A DNA stretch of 64,000 nt from CAJQQK01 sp963696075 (GCA_963696075.1 CAVOJD010000002.1:212371-276370), one strand, 5' to 3'; positions 35,128-44,704 are shown, numbered from the stretch's first letter. The notes: generated from the letters alone by a model not told the origin. Numbers and translations are program-made.

Positions 35128-35853
35128 TCAGCGGCCACCGCCGCCACCGCCATCGCGACGGCGGCCACCGCCACCACCGCTCTCCTGCATTTCGAGCGCC
35201 TTCTTCTCCGACGCCATCGGATCGTGCTCCATGATCTCCCCTTTGAAGATCCACACCTTGATCCCGATGATGCCGTAGGCCGTCTTGGCGCGCCCATAGC
35301 CGAAATCGATATCAGCCCGGAGCGTGTGCAGCGGCACGCGCCCCTCGCGGTACCATTCGGTCCGCGCAATTTCCGCGCCACCAAGCCGGCCCGCGCAGTT
35401 GATCCGAATGCCCTGCGCACCGAGCCGCAGCGCCGACTGCACCGCCCGCTTCATCGCCCGGCGAAACGCCACGCGCCGCTCGAGCTGCTGGGCAATGCCT
35501 TCCGCAATCAACGTCGCGTCGATCTCGGGCTTGCGCACTTCCACCACGTTGAGATGGACTTCCGAACTCGTCAGCTGTGCCAACTGCTGGCGCAGCTTGT
35601 CGATATCCGCACCCTTCTTGCCGATCAGCACGCCCGGCCGCGCCGTGTGGATCGTCACCCGGCATTTGCGGTGCGGGCGCTCAATCACGACCTTCGAGAT
35701 GCCGGCCTGGCGCTGCATCTTCATGATGTGCGCTCTGAGCGCACGATCTTCATGCAGCAACCGGGAATATTCGCCACGGTCGGCGAACCAACGGCTGTCC
35801 CAGGTCCGGTTGATACCGACACGAAGGCCGATCGGATTGACTTTCTGACCCAT
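35128..35853 (-). CDS. rpsC: 30S ribosomal protein S3
   Basis: The start is MGQKVNPIGLRVGINRTW, 17 codons inside the longest frame. The KH domain has TARPGVLIGKKGADIDKL, and GRLGGAEIARTEWYREGRVP is the C-terminal signature. A Gly/Arg-rich tail of about 30 residues ends the 241-residue protein. S3 helps form the mRNA entry channel. Confidence 0.97.
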   Translation of the reverse strand: MGQKVNPIGLRVGINRTWDSRWFADRGEYSRLLHEDRALRAHIMKMQRQAGISKVVIERPHRKCRVTIHTARPGVLIGKKGADIDKLRQQLAQLTSSEVHLNVVEVRKPEIDATLIAEGIAQQLERRVAFRRAMKRAVQSALRLGAQGIRINCAGRLGGAEIARTEWYREGRVPLHTLRADIDFGYGRAKTAYGIIGIKVWIFKGEIMEHDPMASEKKALEMQESGGGGGRRRDGGGGGGR

Positions 35854-35872
35854 GTCTATTCCGCTCCTGCGC

Positions 35873-36253
35873 TTACGCGTCTTGGGGTTGTTCGCGAACC
35901 ACAACGGTGATCTGCGAAAACGGTTTCATGACCATCGCCGAGCGCCCGCGCCCACGCGCATGGAACCGCTTCATGACGAGGTTCTTGCCAACCCACGCCT
36001 CTGCGATGACGAGATCGTCGATGTCGAGCCCGTGGTTGTTCTCAGCATTGGCCACCGCCGACAGCACGCACTTGCGCACATCGCCCGCGATCCGCCGCCG
36101 CGAGAACTCGAGATCCGCCAGCGCCTGGTTGACCTTCTTGCCCCGGATCAGCCCCGCCACAAGGTTCAGCTTCTGCGGCGAAACGCGAAGGTTCCGCGCG
36201 ACCGCTTTCGCTTCGTTCTCGGCCAGCCGGCGTGGTGTCTTTTCTTTGCCCAT
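35873..36253 (-). CDS. rplV: 50S ribosomal protein L22
   Basis: The start is MGKEKTPRRLAENEAKAVAR, 27 codons inside the longest frame. LRVSPQKLNLVAGLIRGKKV and RFHARGRGRSAMVMKP fit L22, which lines the exit tunnel. The MGKEKTPR beginning is common in Alphaproteobacteria. It lies between rpsS and rpsC. Confidence 0.96.
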   Translation of the reverse strand: MGKEKTPRRLAENEAKAVARNLRVSPQKLNLVAGLIRGKKVNQALADLEFSRRRIAGDVRKCVLSAVANAENNHGLDIDDLVIAEAWVGKNLVMKRFHARGRGRSAMVMKPFSQITVVVREQPQDA

Positions 36254-36272
36254 CTTCGTATGCTCCGCCGCC

Positions 36273-36548
36273 TTAGCGTCTGGATTTCTTGTCCGCACCG
36301 TGCCCGTAGTACGTGCGGGTAGGCGCGAATTCACCGAACTTGTGACCGATCATGTCTTCGTTCACAGAGACCGGAATGTGCTTCTGGCCGTTATAGACGC
36401 CGAACGTCAGACCGACGAACTGCGGCAGGATCGTCGAACGCCGCGACCAGATCTTGATCACATCGTTGCGTCCCGCTTCACGAGCCTTCTCCGCCTTCTT
36501 CAGAATGTAGCCGTCGACGAACGGGCCCTTCCAAACTGACCGTGCCAC
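36273..36548 (-). CDS. rpsS: 30S ribosomal protein S19
   Basis: The start is a GTG preceded by AGGAGAG. The 91-residue protein has ARSVWKGPFVDGYILKKAEK and GHKFGEFAPTRTYYGHGADK, the S19 signatures. It lies between rplB and rplV. Confidence 0.97.
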   Translation of the reverse strand: MARSVWKGPFVDGYILKKAEKAREAGRNDVIKIWSRRSTILPQFVGLTFGVYNGQKHIPVSVNEDMIGHKFGEFAPTRTYYGHGADKKSRR

Positions 36549-36605
36549 TTGGTCTCTCCTTAGTCGGTGCCGGTCGGGCGCGCCTGCGCCACCGGCAAAT
36601 CCAAA

Positions 36606-37433
36606 TTACTTCTTCTTCGCCTTGTGACGGCTACGAACGATATACTTGTCGGTCTCTTTGTTGGTCCGCGTCCGCGAGCCCTTCGTCGGCTTGCCCCACG
36701 GCGTCGACCAGTGCTTACCACCGTTGGTCCGCCCGCCGTTCGGGTGATCGATCGGGTTCATCGCGATGCCGCGGGTCTGCGGCCGCTTGCCCCGCCACCG
36801 TGACCGTCCCGCCTTGCCGACGACCGTGTTGCCATGGTCCGCGTTCGACACCGCACCGATCGTCGCCATGCATTCGGCTCTGACCCGGCGCGTCTCGCCC
36901 GAGCTGAGCTTGAGGATCGCATAACCGCCATCACGTCCGACGAGCTGGACGTACGTGCCGGCGGACCGCGCGATCTGCCCGCCCTTGCCAGGCTTCATCT
37001 CGACGTTGTGGATGATCGAGCCGATCGGGATCGACGCCAGCGGCATCGCATTCCCAGGCTTCACGTCCACGCTTTCACCAGCCTCGACCCGGTCGCCTTC
37101 GCTCAGGCGCTGCGGCGCCAGGATGTAGGCCAGTTCACCGTCGTCATACTTGATCAGCGCAATGAATGCGGTCCGGTTCGGATCGTATTCCAGCCGCTCG
37201 ACCGTCCCGCCGACATCGAACTTGCGGCGCTTGAAGTCGACCAGACGGTAGAGTTGCTTGTGCCCGCCACCGATGTGACGGCTCGTGATCCGGCCGGTGT
37301 TGTTGCGCCCGCCGGAACGTGACTTGCCCTCGGTCAGCACTTTGACCGGCTTGCCCTTCCACAGGTGCCCGCGCTGCACGACAACCACATGGCGCAGGCC
37401 CGGTGATGTCGGTTTGAATGTCTTGAGTGCCAT
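36606..37433 (-). CDS. rplB: 50S ribosomal protein L2
   Basis: The 275-residue protein starts MALKTFKPTSPGLRHVVVV and has NTGRITSRHIGGGHKQLYRL and the C-terminal AMNPIDHPNGGRTNGGKHWS, where the conserved His lies close to the peptidyl transferase centre. It lies between rplW and rpsS. Confidence 0.98.
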   Translation of the reverse strand: MALKTFKPTSPGLRHVVVVQRGHLWKGKPVKVLTEGKSRSGGRNNTGRITSRHIGGGHKQLYRLVDFKRRKFDVGGTVERLEYDPNRTAFIALIKYDDGELAYILAPQRLSEGDRVEAGESVDVKPGNAMPLASIPIGSIIHNVEMKPGKGGQIARSAGTYVQLVGRDGGYAILKLSSGETRRVRAECMATIGAVSNADHGNTVVGKAGRSRWRGKRPQTRGIAMNPIDHPNGGRTNGGKHWSTPWGKPTKGSRTRTNKETDKYIVRSRHKAKKK

Positions 37434-37472
37434 CGCGTACTACCGTCCCTTATCCTGTCCTTGGCCGCGCCC

Positions 37473-37766
37473 TCAGAGCCCGGTCGTCACGTCGATCGAG
37501 TGACCGTCTTCGAGTGTCACGATCGCCTTCTTGACGTCCGTCTGCCGGCCGCGAATGCCGCGGAAAATCTTGCGCTTACCCTTGCGCACCAGCGTGTTGA
37601 CCGCCTTCACCTTGACCGAGAAGAGCTGCTCGACAGCCTGCTTGATCTCCGGCTTGCTCGCTTCCCCGCGGACATCGAAGATGATCTGGTTTGCCTCCGA
37701 AGCCATCGTCGACTTCTCGGAGATCACCGGCCGCAGGATAATGTCGTATGCGTCGATCTTCGCCAT
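37473..37766 (-). CDS. rplW: 50S ribosomal protein L23
   Basis: The 97-residue protein has YDIILRPVISEKSTMASEA, IKQAVEQLFSVKVKAVNT and a C-terminal beta hairpin. L23 docks trigger factor and SRP at the tunnel exit. Its start overlaps the rplD stop by one base in TAATG. Confidence 0.97.
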   Translation of the reverse strand: MAKIDAYDIILRPVISEKSTMASEANQIIFDVRGEASKPEIKQAVEQLFSVKVKAVNTLVRKGKRKIFRGIRGRQTDVKKAIVTLEDGHSIDVTTGL

Positions 37767-38422
37767 TATTCAGCGGCCTCCGCCTGGGGTTTAACCTTGG
37801 CATCGGCGAAGCGCACGTCCAGCGCCTCGATCGCAGCCTTCGTCAGCACCAGCGTGCGCCGGCGCAGAATGTCGACGACGTTGATGCCCTGGATCGGCAG
37901 CACGTCGATGTTCGGAATGTTGCGCGCGGCTTTCACGAACCCGGCGTCCGGCGCAGCACCATCGATGATCAGCGCATTGGCCAACTCGAGCTTGGCGAGC
38001 TGCACCTTGAGATCCTTCGTCTTGCCGTCCGCCGATGTTGCCTGATCCAGCACCACCAGTTCACCCGCCTTCGCCTTGGCCGACAGCGCATGGCGCAATG
38101 CCAGCGCCCTCACCTTCTTCGGCAAGCCGATCGCATGGCTGCGCGGCTTCGGGCCGAACGCCTTGCCACCGCCACGGAACTGCGGCGCCGCCTTGTTGCC
38201 GTGCCGCGCCGTGCCGCCGCCCTTCTGGCGGCTCATCTTGCGACCCGTCACCTTGACCTCGGAACGGTCCTGCGCGTGATGCGTACCAGCCATCGCCTTC
38301 AGCTGCTGATAGCGCACCATGCGATGCAGGATGTCCTTGCGCGGATCCAGCCCGAAAATCGCTTCCTTGAGCTCGATCGTACCGGCATCACCGGCATCGA
38401 GTGTTTTGACCGTCGCCTGCAT
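37766..38422 (-). CDS. rplD: 50S ribosomal protein L4
   Basis: The ATG of MQATVKTLDAGDAGTIEL is preferred over a TTG three codons upstream; GAAGG lies upstream of both. GRKMSRQKGGGTARHGNK and FGPKPRSHAIGLPKKVRALA are the L4 signatures, the latter in the loop reaching the exit tunnel. L4 may also regulate its own operon, as in E. coli; no leader element was identified. Confidence 0.96.
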   Translation of the reverse strand: MQATVKTLDAGDAGTIELKEAIFGLDPRKDILHRMVRYQQLKAMAGTHHAQDRSEVKVTGRKMSRQKGGGTARHGNKAAPQFRGGGKAFGPKPRSHAIGLPKKVRALALRHALSAKAKAGELVVLDQATSADGKTKDLKVQLAKLELANALIIDGAAPDAGFVKAARNIPNIDVLPIQGINVVDILRRRTLVLTKAAIEALDVRFADAKVKPQAEAAE

Positions 38423-38427
38423 CTCGC

Positions 38428-39189
38428 TCAACCTTCACTGCTTTCAGCGCCCGCATCACCACCGGCATCGACCGGCGCATCGTTGCCGCCCGCGCCATTG
38501 GATGCAGCGCCATTCGGCATCCGGAAGCTGCCCGGCACCGGTGCCTCGGCAGGCCGTGCCCGCTTGACCGCATCCCGGATCAGCACCCAGCCGCCTTTGG
38601 AGCCAGGCACTGCGCCGCGCACCATCACCAGGCCGCGCTCGACGTCCGTCTGCACCACGACCAGGTTCTGCGTCGTAACCCGCTCAGAACCCATGTGCCC
38701 GGCCATCTTCTTGCCCTTGAAGACCTTGCCCGGATCCTGGTTCTGACCCGTCGAACCGTGGCTACGGTGAGAGACAGACACACCGTGCGACGCCCTGAGC
38801 CCGCTGAAGTTCCAGCGCTTCATCGCGCCCTGGAACCCCTTGCCCTGGCTCGTGCCCGTCACGTCGACGAACTGGCCGGCGACAAAATGATCAGCCGTCA
38901 GCTCGGCCCCGACATCGATCAGGTTCTCCGGGCTCACCCGGAACTCAGCGAGCTTGCGCTTCGGCTCGACATTCGCGACCGCGAACCGCTGCTGCTCCGG
39001 CTTCGACACGCGCGAACGTCGCCGCGTGCCAACGCCAAGCTGCAGCGCCGAGTAGCCGTTCTTCTCTTCCGTCAACTGTGCCACCACCTGGCAGTTGTCG
39101 ACCTTCAGCACGGTCACCGGAATATGCTCACCTTCGTCGGTGAAGATCCGGCTCATGCCGATTTTCTGTGCAATTAGTCCGGAACGCAT
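38428..39189 (-). CDS. rplC: 50S ribosomal protein L3
   Basis: The start is MRSGLIAQKIGMSRIFTDEG, 42 codons inside the longest frame. FVDVTGTSQGKGFQGAMKRW, HRSHGSTGQNQDPGKVFKGK and LVMVRGAVPGSKGGWVLIRD match L3. An Ala/Gly-rich tail of about 40 residues follows and ends near rplD. L3 nucleates 50S assembly. Confidence 0.96.
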   Translation of the reverse strand: MRSGLIAQKIGMSRIFTDEGEHIPVTVLKVDNCQVVAQLTEEKNGYSALQLGVGTRRRSRVSKPEQQRFAVANVEPKRKLAEFRVSPENLIDVGAELTADHFVAGQFVDVTGTSQGKGFQGAMKRWNFSGLRASHGVSVSHRSHGSTGQNQDPGKVFKGKKMAGHMGSERVTTQNLVVVQTDVERGLVMVRGAVPGSKGGWVLIRDAVKRARPAEAPVPGSFRMPNGAASNGAGGNDAPVDAGGDAGAESSEG

Positions 39190-39343
39190 CGAGCGAACCT
39201 TTCCCGATTGTCTGGGTCTTCCGAAGTGGTCTGCTTCGCCATCGAAGCCATCGTCGAACCACTTGCTGATTGGACCCGTCTTGAACTTGTGCCTCCGGGC
39301 GGCGGCCCATGCCATTGCCGCCCGCTAAAACCAGTAAACCGCC

Positions 39344-39652
39344 TTAGAGCTTGATCTCGACGTCGACGCCGGCTGCGAGATCAAGTTTCATCAGCGCATC
39401 AACCGTCTGCGGCGTCGGATCGACGATGTCGAGCAGGCGCTTGTGCGTGCGCATCTCGAACTGCTCACGACTCTTCTTGTCGATGTGCGGCGACCGGTTG
39501 ACCGTGAATTTCTCGATATGCGTTGGCAATGGAATTGGCCCACGCACCTCAGCACCCGTCCGTTTCGCCGTGTTGACAATCTCCAGCGTCGAGGCATCGA
39601 GTATTCGATGGTCGAACGCCTTGAGGCGAATGCGAATGTTCTGGCCGTTCAT
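39344..39652 (-). CDS. rpsJ: 30S ribosomal protein S10
   Basis: The 102-residue protein starts MNGQNIRIRLKAFDHRILD and has VRGPIPLPTHIEKFTVNRSP and FEMRTHKRLLDIVDPT, the S10 (NusE) signatures. Besides its ribosomal role, S10 takes part in antitermination with NusB. A hairpin lies between tuf and rpsJ, so the S10 operon may have its own promoter within or behind tuf. Confidence 0.98.
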   Translation of the reverse strand: MNGQNIRIRLKAFDHRILDASTLEIVNTAKRTGAEVRGPIPLPTHIEKFTVNRSPHIDKKSREQFEMRTHKRLLDIVDPTPQTVDALMKLDLAAGVDVEIKL

Positions 39653-39691
39653 TGCCCCGACTTTCTCTTCAAGATCTACGTTTACATCAGC

Positions 39692-39725
39692 AAAAACGAG
39701 ACGCCCGGTCGGAACCGGGCGCCTC
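39692..39725 (-). terminator. Terminator or attenuator between tuf and rpsJ
   Basis: On the minus strand GAGGCGCCCGG pairs with CCGGGCGTCTC (one mismatch) around a short loop and is followed by GTTTTTGC. It lies 16 bases after the tuf stop codon. It probably ends part of the str-operon transcripts and lets the S10 operon be expressed separately. Confidence 0.75.
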
Positions 39726-39740
39726 TGTCATGTCTTGCGC

Positions 39741-40931
39741 TTAGTCGTCAATCGACGCCACGACACCGGCGCCGACCGTACGGCCGCCTTCACGGATGGC
39801 GAAGCGCAGCTTCTCTTCCATCGCGATCGGCTGGATCAGCTCGACGTCAATCGTCACGTTGTCGCCCGGCATCACCATTTCCGTGCCTTCCGGCAGCGTC
39901 ACAACACCGGTGACATCGGTCGTGCGGAAATAGAACTGCGGACGGTAGTTGGTGAAGAACGGCGTATGACGGCCACCCTCTTCCTTGGTCAGGATGTAGG
40001 CTTCCGCTTTGAACTTCTTGTGCGGCTTCACCGAACCGGGATGGCACAGAACCTGGCCACGCTCCACGTCTTCACGGCCAACACCACGCACCAGCGCACC
40101 GATGTTGTCGCCAGCTTCACCCTGGTCGAGCAGCTTGCGGAACATCTCGACGCCGGTAACCGTCGTCTTCTGCGTGTCCTTGATGCCGACAATCTCGACT
40201 TCTTCGCCGACCTTGACGATGCCGCGTTCAACACGCCCCGTCACCACCGTACCGCGGCCTGAGATCGAGAACACGTCTTCGATCGGCATCAGGAACGGCT
40301 GGTCCTTCGGACGCTCCGGCTGCGGGATGTAGGCGTCGACTTCGTCCATCAGCTTGAGAATGGCTTCCTTGCCAATCGCAGGCTCACGGTCTTCGAGCGC
40401 GCACAGCGCCGAACCCTTGACGATCGGAATGTCGTCGCCCGGGTACTGATAGCTGTCGAGAAGCTCGCGGATTTCCATCTCGACGAGTTCGATGAGCTCT
40501 TCATCATCGACCATGTCGACCTTGTTCATGAACACCACCAGCGCCGGCACACCGACCTGACGGGCAAGCAGGATGTGCTCGCGCGTCTGCGGCATCGGGC
40601 CATCGGCAGCCGACACAACCAGGATCGCGCCATCCATCTGCGCAGCACCCGTGATCATGTTCTTCACATAGTCAGCGTGGCCTGGGCAGTCGACGTGCGC
40701 ATAGTGGCGCTTATCAGTCTCATATTCGACGTGCGCCGTCGAAATGGTAATGCCACGCTCACGTTCTTCCGGCGCCTTGTCGATCTGGTCGTAGGCTGAG
40801 AACTTCGCCTGGCCCTTCTCTGCCAGCACCTTCGTGATAGCTGCCGTCAACGACGTTTTGCCATGGTCGACGTGACCAATGGTGCCGATGTTGCAGTGCG
40901 GCTTTGAACGATCAAATTTTTCCTTGGCCAT
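39741..40931 (-). CDS. tuf: Translation elongation factor Tu
   Basis: The 396-residue GTPase starts MAKEKFDRSKPHCNIGTIGH. GHVDHGKT is G1, DCPGHADYVKNM G3 and NKVDMVDD G4. The C-terminal domains end GRTVGAGVVASI. EF-Tu brings aminoacyl-tRNA to the ribosome. It follows fusA as in most Proteobacteria. Many Alphaproteobacteria have a second tuf gene elsewhere, which this window cannot show. Confidence 0.98.
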   Translation of the reverse strand: MAKEKFDRSKPHCNIGTIGHVDHGKTSLTAAITKVLAEKGQAKFSAYDQIDKAPEERERGITISTAHVEYETDKRHYAHVDCPGHADYVKNMITGAAQMDGAILVVSAADGPMPQTREHILLARQVGVPALVVFMNKVDMVDDEELIELVEMEIRELLDSYQYPGDDIPIVKGSALCALEDREPAIGKEAILKLMDEVDAYIPQPERPKDQPFLMPIEDVFSISGRGTVVTGRVERGIVKVGEEVEIVGIKDTQKTTVTGVEMFRKLLDQGEAGDNIGALVRGVGREDVERGQVLCHPGSVKPHKKFKAEAYILTKEEGGRHTPFFTNYRPQFYFRTTDVTGVVTLPEGTEMVMPGDNVTIDVELIQPIAMEEKLRFAIREGGRTVGAGVVASIDD

Positions 40932-41084
40932 TCTTCTGGCTCCCAGCTTTCAGTGACACCTTCCCCAGGACGGACCGTCGAGGAAGAACAGGCTAGTTAA
41001 AACTCGAAGTGCGATCCTTGGACCCGATCTCTCGATCCGGCACCCGGACCACACTCCAAACGAAACCCAATTGAGCGTGATGCT

Positions 41085-43175
41085 CTAGGCGTATTTTGCT
41101 TTGACCTCGTCAGCGACCTGACGCGGCACTTCCGCATAGTGTGCAAACTGCATCGTGTACGACGCCCGGCCCTGCGACGAGGACCTGAGCGTATTGATGT
41201 AGCCGAACATGTTCGCCAGCGGCACATCGGCCCGGATCACGGTGGCGTTGCCCCGCATCTCCTGGTTCTTGACCTGCCCGCGCCGCGAGTTGAGGTCCCC
41301 GATGACGGTGCCGACGTAGTCTTCCGGCGTCACCACTTCCACATCCATGATCGGCTCGAGCAACTTCAGCCCGGCCTTCTCGCAACCCTCACGGAACGCC
41401 GCCCGGCTTGCGATCTCGAACGCGATCGCACTCGAGTTGACTTCGTGGAACGCGCCGTCATAGAGCGTCACCTTGATGTCGACCATCGGGAAGCCGATCA
41501 GCACACCACTGGTCCAGACCGACTGCAGCCCCTTCTCGACGCCCGGCAGGTATTCCTTGGGCACCGAACCACCGACGATCTCGGACTTGAACTCGTTGCC
41601 CGTCCCCGTCTCGTTCGGATCGATCCGGAACTTGACCCGCGCGAACTGGCCCGTACCACCGGTCTGCTTCTTGTGCGTGTAGTCGATCTCGGTCGGCTGA
41701 GAAATCGTCTCACGGTAGGCAACCTGCGGCTGACCGATGTTGGCTTCGACCTTGAACTCGCGCTTCATGCGATCGACGATGATGTCGAGATGCAGCTCGC
41801 CCATGCCGGAAATGATGGTCTGACCGCTCTCCTCGTCCGTCTTCACGCGGAACGAGGGGTCTTCCGACATCAGCCGGCCGAGCGCCATGCCCATCTTTTC
41901 CTGGTCGGCCTTCGTATTCGGCTCGATCGCGATCTCGATCACCGGCTCCGGGAACTCCATCCGCTCCAGGATCACCGGCTTGTTGGGATCGCACAGCGTA
42001 TCACCCGTCGTCGTATCCTTCATGCCAACCAGCGCAACGATGTCGCCGGCAAAGGCTTCCTTGATCTCTTCACGGTTGTTCGAGTGCATCAAGAGCATGC
42101 GCCCGATGCGTTCGCGCTTTTCCTTGACTGTATTGTACACGCCCGTGCCGGCTTCGATCTTGCCCGAATAAATCCGCGCAAACGTCAGCGAGCCAACAAA
42201 CGGGTCGTTCATGATCTTGAAGGCCAGCATCGACAGCGGCTCGTCGTCCGACGACCTACGCACCATCTCCGAGCCATCCTTCGGATCGATACCTTTGATC
42301 GGCGGCACTTCAGTCGGGCTCGGCAGGAAATCAACAACCGCGTCGAGCAACGGCTGGACGCCCTTGTTCTTGAACGCGGAGCCGGCGAGCACAGGGAAGA
42401 ACTCCACCGCGCACGTCCCCTTGCGCAACAGCTTCCGGATCGTGTCGTTGTCCGGCATGTTGCCTTCGAGATAGGCTTCCATGGCGTCATCGTCGACCTC
42501 GACGATCGCCTCGATCATCTTCTCGCGATACTCGTTCGCCTGATCGACCATATCCTCAGGGATATCGACCACGTCCCACTGCGCCCCGAGCGTCTCGTCA
42601 CGCCAGATCAGCGCCTTCATCTCGATCAGGTCGACAACACCCTTGAGCTCCGTTTCCGCGCCCACCGGCAACTGGATCGCGACAGCCTTCGCGCCGAGCC
42701 GGTCCTTGATCATGTCGAGGCAGCGGAAGAAGTCGGCGCCCGTCTTGTCCATCTTGTTGACGAAGACCATGCGCGGCACGTTGTACTTGTCAGCCTGGCG
42801 CCACACCGTCTCGGTCTGCGGCTCGACGCCGGCGTTCGCATCGAGCAGCGCAATCGCACCGTCAAGCACGCGCAGCGAACGCTCCACCTCGATCGTGAAA
42901 TCGACGTGACCTGGGGTGTCGATGATGTTCAGCCGGCGCTTGCGACCATCGCGGGCCTGCCAGAACGTGGTCGTCGCAGCCGACGTGATCGTAATCCCGC
43001 GCTCTTGCTCCTGCTCCATCCAGTCCATCGTCGCAGCGCCATCATGCACCTCGCCGATCTTGTGACTCTTACCCGTGTAGTAAAGAATCCGCTCCGTCGT
43101 CGTCGTTTTACCGGCGTCGATGTGAGCCATGATGCCGAAGTTGCGATAGTCGCTGAGTTCGTATTCACGAGCCAT
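41085..43175 (-). CDS. fusA: Translation elongation factor G
   Basis: The 696-residue GTPase has GIMAHIDAGKTTTTERILYY (G1), RGITITSAATTTFW (G2), NIIDTPGHVDFTIEVERSLR (G3) and VFVNKMDKTGADFF (G4), followed by the usual five-domain body and YGTVIGDLNSRRG-type domain V. It catalyses translocation and, with RRF, ribosome recycling. The order rpsL-rpsG-fusA-tuf is the classical str operon. A 720-residue open frame lies antisense and is an artefact. Confidence 0.98.
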   Translation of the reverse strand: MAREYELSDYRNFGIMAHIDAGKTTTTERILYYTGKSHKIGEVHDGAATMDWMEQEQERGITITSAATTTFWQARDGRKRRLNIIDTPGHVDFTIEVERSLRVLDGAIALLDANAGVEPQTETVWRQADKYNVPRMVFVNKMDKTGADFFRCLDMIKDRLGAKAVAIQLPVGAETELKGVVDLIEMKALIWRDETLGAQWDVVDIPEDMVDQANEYREKMIEAIVEVDDDAMEAYLEGNMPDNDTIRKLLRKGTCAVEFFPVLAGSAFKNKGVQPLLDAVVDFLPSPTEVPPIKGIDPKDGSEMVRRSSDDEPLSMLAFKIMNDPFVGSLTFARIYSGKIEAGTGVYNTVKEKRERIGRMLLMHSNNREEIKEAFAGDIVALVGMKDTTTGDTLCDPNKPVILERMEFPEPVIEIAIEPNTKADQEKMGMALGRLMSEDPSFRVKTDEESGQTIISGMGELHLDIIVDRMKREFKVEANIGQPQVAYRETISQPTEIDYTHKKQTGGTGQFARVKFRIDPNETGTGNEFKSEIVGGSVPKEYLPGVEKGLQSVWTSGVLIGFPMVDIKVTLYDGAFHEVNSSAIAFEIASRAAFREGCEKAGLKLLEPIMDVEVVTPEDYVGTVIGDLNSRRGQVKNQEMRGNATVIRADVPLANMFGYINTLRSSSQGRASYTMQFAHYAEVPRQVADEVKAKYA

Positions 43176-43233
43176 GACAGTTGCCTATGCGTTCCAGATC
43201 GCGTTCCAGCCGGATTGCCCGGCCACAAAACAC

Positions 43234-43704
43234 CTACCAGCGATAATGCGAAAAAGCGCGGTTGGCGTCGGCCATCTTGTGCGTGTCTTCACGCTTCTTG
43301 ACCGCCGCACCGCGGCTGTTGGCGGCATCCAGCAACTCACCCGAGAGCCGGTCCACCATCGTATTTTCATTGCGCGCGCGCGCCGCTGAAATGATCCAGC
43401 GGATCGCCAGTGCCTGCCGCCGCTCCGTGCGAACTTCGACCGGCACCTGATACGTCGCACCACCAACCCGGCGCGAGCGAACTTCCACCGCCGGCATCAC
43501 GTTTTCCAGCGCCTGATGGAACATCTGGATCGGATCCTGCTTCGCACGCTCTTCGACCCGGTCGAGAGCGCCATAGACGATCCCCTCGGCCGTGCTCTTC
43601 TTGCCTGCGCGCATGATCGCGTTCATGAACTTCGAAAGCACCATATCGTGGTACTTCGGGTCCGGGTTCACTTCACGCTTTTCTGCTCTATGCCGACGTG
43701 ACAT
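43234..43704 (-). CDS. rpsG: 30S ribosomal protein S7
   Basis: The 156-residue protein starts MSRRHRAEKREVNPDPKYHD, has KFMNAIMRAGKKSTAEGIVY and ARNENTMVDRLSGELLDAAN, and matches S7 over its length. S7 nucleates assembly of the 30S head and, in E. coli, regulates the str operon. It lies between rpsL and fusA. Confidence 0.98.
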   Translation of the reverse strand: MSRRHRAEKREVNPDPKYHDMVLSKFMNAIMRAGKKSTAEGIVYGALDRVEERAKQDPIQMFHQALENVMPAVEVRSRRVGGATYQVPVEVRTERRQALAIRWIISAARARNENTMVDRLSGELLDAANSRGAAVKKREDTHKMADANRAFSHYRW

Positions 43705-43841
43705 CTAACGCCTGCCCCTTAGTTTGAGTTCCTGTGCGACCGGCCGAAACAAAGCAGTGACCGGTCGTCTTGAATGGATAAGAGACCGGCAGCCCCGCCA
43801 CCGGCCATCGTAGTTCATGCGAGCTTATCGGAGTGCCCGAA

Positions 43842-44213
43842 TTACTTCGGCCGCTTCGCACCATATTTCGACCGGCGCTGGCGCCGCGCCTGCACACCCT
43901 GCGTATCGAGAACGCCACGCACGATGTGATAGCGCACACCCGGCAAGTCCTTGACGCGGCCGCCGCGGATCAGCACCACCGAGTGCTCCTGCAGGTTATG
44001 GCCTTCGCCCGGGATGTACCCGATCACTTCGAAGCCGTTAGTGAGCCGGATCTTTGCCACCTTACGCAGCGCCGAGTTCGGCTTCTTTGGCGTCGTGGTG
44101 TAGACCCGGGTGCAAACACCGCGCTTCTGCGGGCAGGCCTCCATGGCCGGCACCTTGTTGCGCTTGGTCTGCTTCTTCCGCGGATTGCGGATGAGCTGCT
44201 GGATCGTCGGCAT
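43842..44213 (-). CDS. rpsL: 30S ribosomal protein S12
   Basis: The start is MPTIQQLIRNPRKKQTKRNK, 18 codons inside the longest frame, giving 123 residues. CTRVYTTTPKKPNSALRKVA contains the wild-type lysine at the site mutated in streptomycin resistance, and GEGHNLQEHSVVLIRGGRVK is intact. S12 controls decoding accuracy. It is the first gene of the str operon. A likely promoter lies 245-273 bases upstream. Confidence 0.98.
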   Translation of the reverse strand: MPTIQQLIRNPRKKQTKRNKVPAMEACPQKRGVCTRVYTTTPKKPNSALRKVAKIRLTNGFEVIGYIPGEGHNLQEHSVVLIRGGRVKDLPGVRYHIVRGVLDTQGVQARRQRRSKYGAKRPK

Positions 44214-44457
44214 CGGTTCTTTCCATCTTGACGCACCGAAGCTTCGAGATCCGGCACACCTGCGCATCGATCGCGCGATATTTCAAAACGATTCAACCGG
44301 GCAGCAGATTTCGCCGGCCCGGTCTGAAGACAGAGGATCGCCCGCAACGGACGATCATCGCCAATGAGTATTCTCTGTATCGGACGGTAGTGTTTAGGAG
44401 GTATAGCTGTCGAGCAGCCATCCCGCATCGCCTACGACCTACCGTGAGAGTTGGCGG

Positions 44458-44486
44458 AACATATACATCCCTAGTGATATGGTCAA
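44458..44486 (-). promoter_or_regulatory. Promoter of the str operon (rpsL)
   Basis: On the minus strand TTGACC and TATGTT are separated by 17 bases, a close match to the housekeeping consensus. It is the only strong match in the rpoC-rpsL gap. It points to transcription of rpsL-rpsG-fusA-tuf from a start near 44451. Confidence 0.6.
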
Positions 44487-44669
44487 CAGCCTTACGACAC
44501 ATTTCATGCGAAAATAACGGCTTCTTTCAGAGCCGGCCTGCCTGGCTACTCCATCCCACGCCAAACCGCATCAAAAATCGCCTGTTTACGTCGTCACACC
44601 GCCTCTCCCCATGCCCCGTTGAGAGCTGGAAACTCGGCGGTGATGGGGCGATCGACAGGCATTTGATGA

Positions 44670-44704
44670 AATGCGAAACGCCCGGGATCTCGCGATCCCG
44701 GGCG
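44670..44704 (-). terminator. Terminator after rpoC
   Basis: CGCCCGGGATC pairs perfectly with GATCCCGGGCG around a four-base loop, about 38 bases after the rpoC stop codon on the minus strand. It is followed by TTTCGCATTT. It separates the rplKAJL-rpoBC operon from the str operon. Confidence 0.75.

Noticed and set aside
41139..43301. A 720-residue plus-strand open frame
   Set aside because: It lies fully antisense to intact fusA and is Arg/His/Leu-rich, as expected for the shadow of a GC-rich gene.
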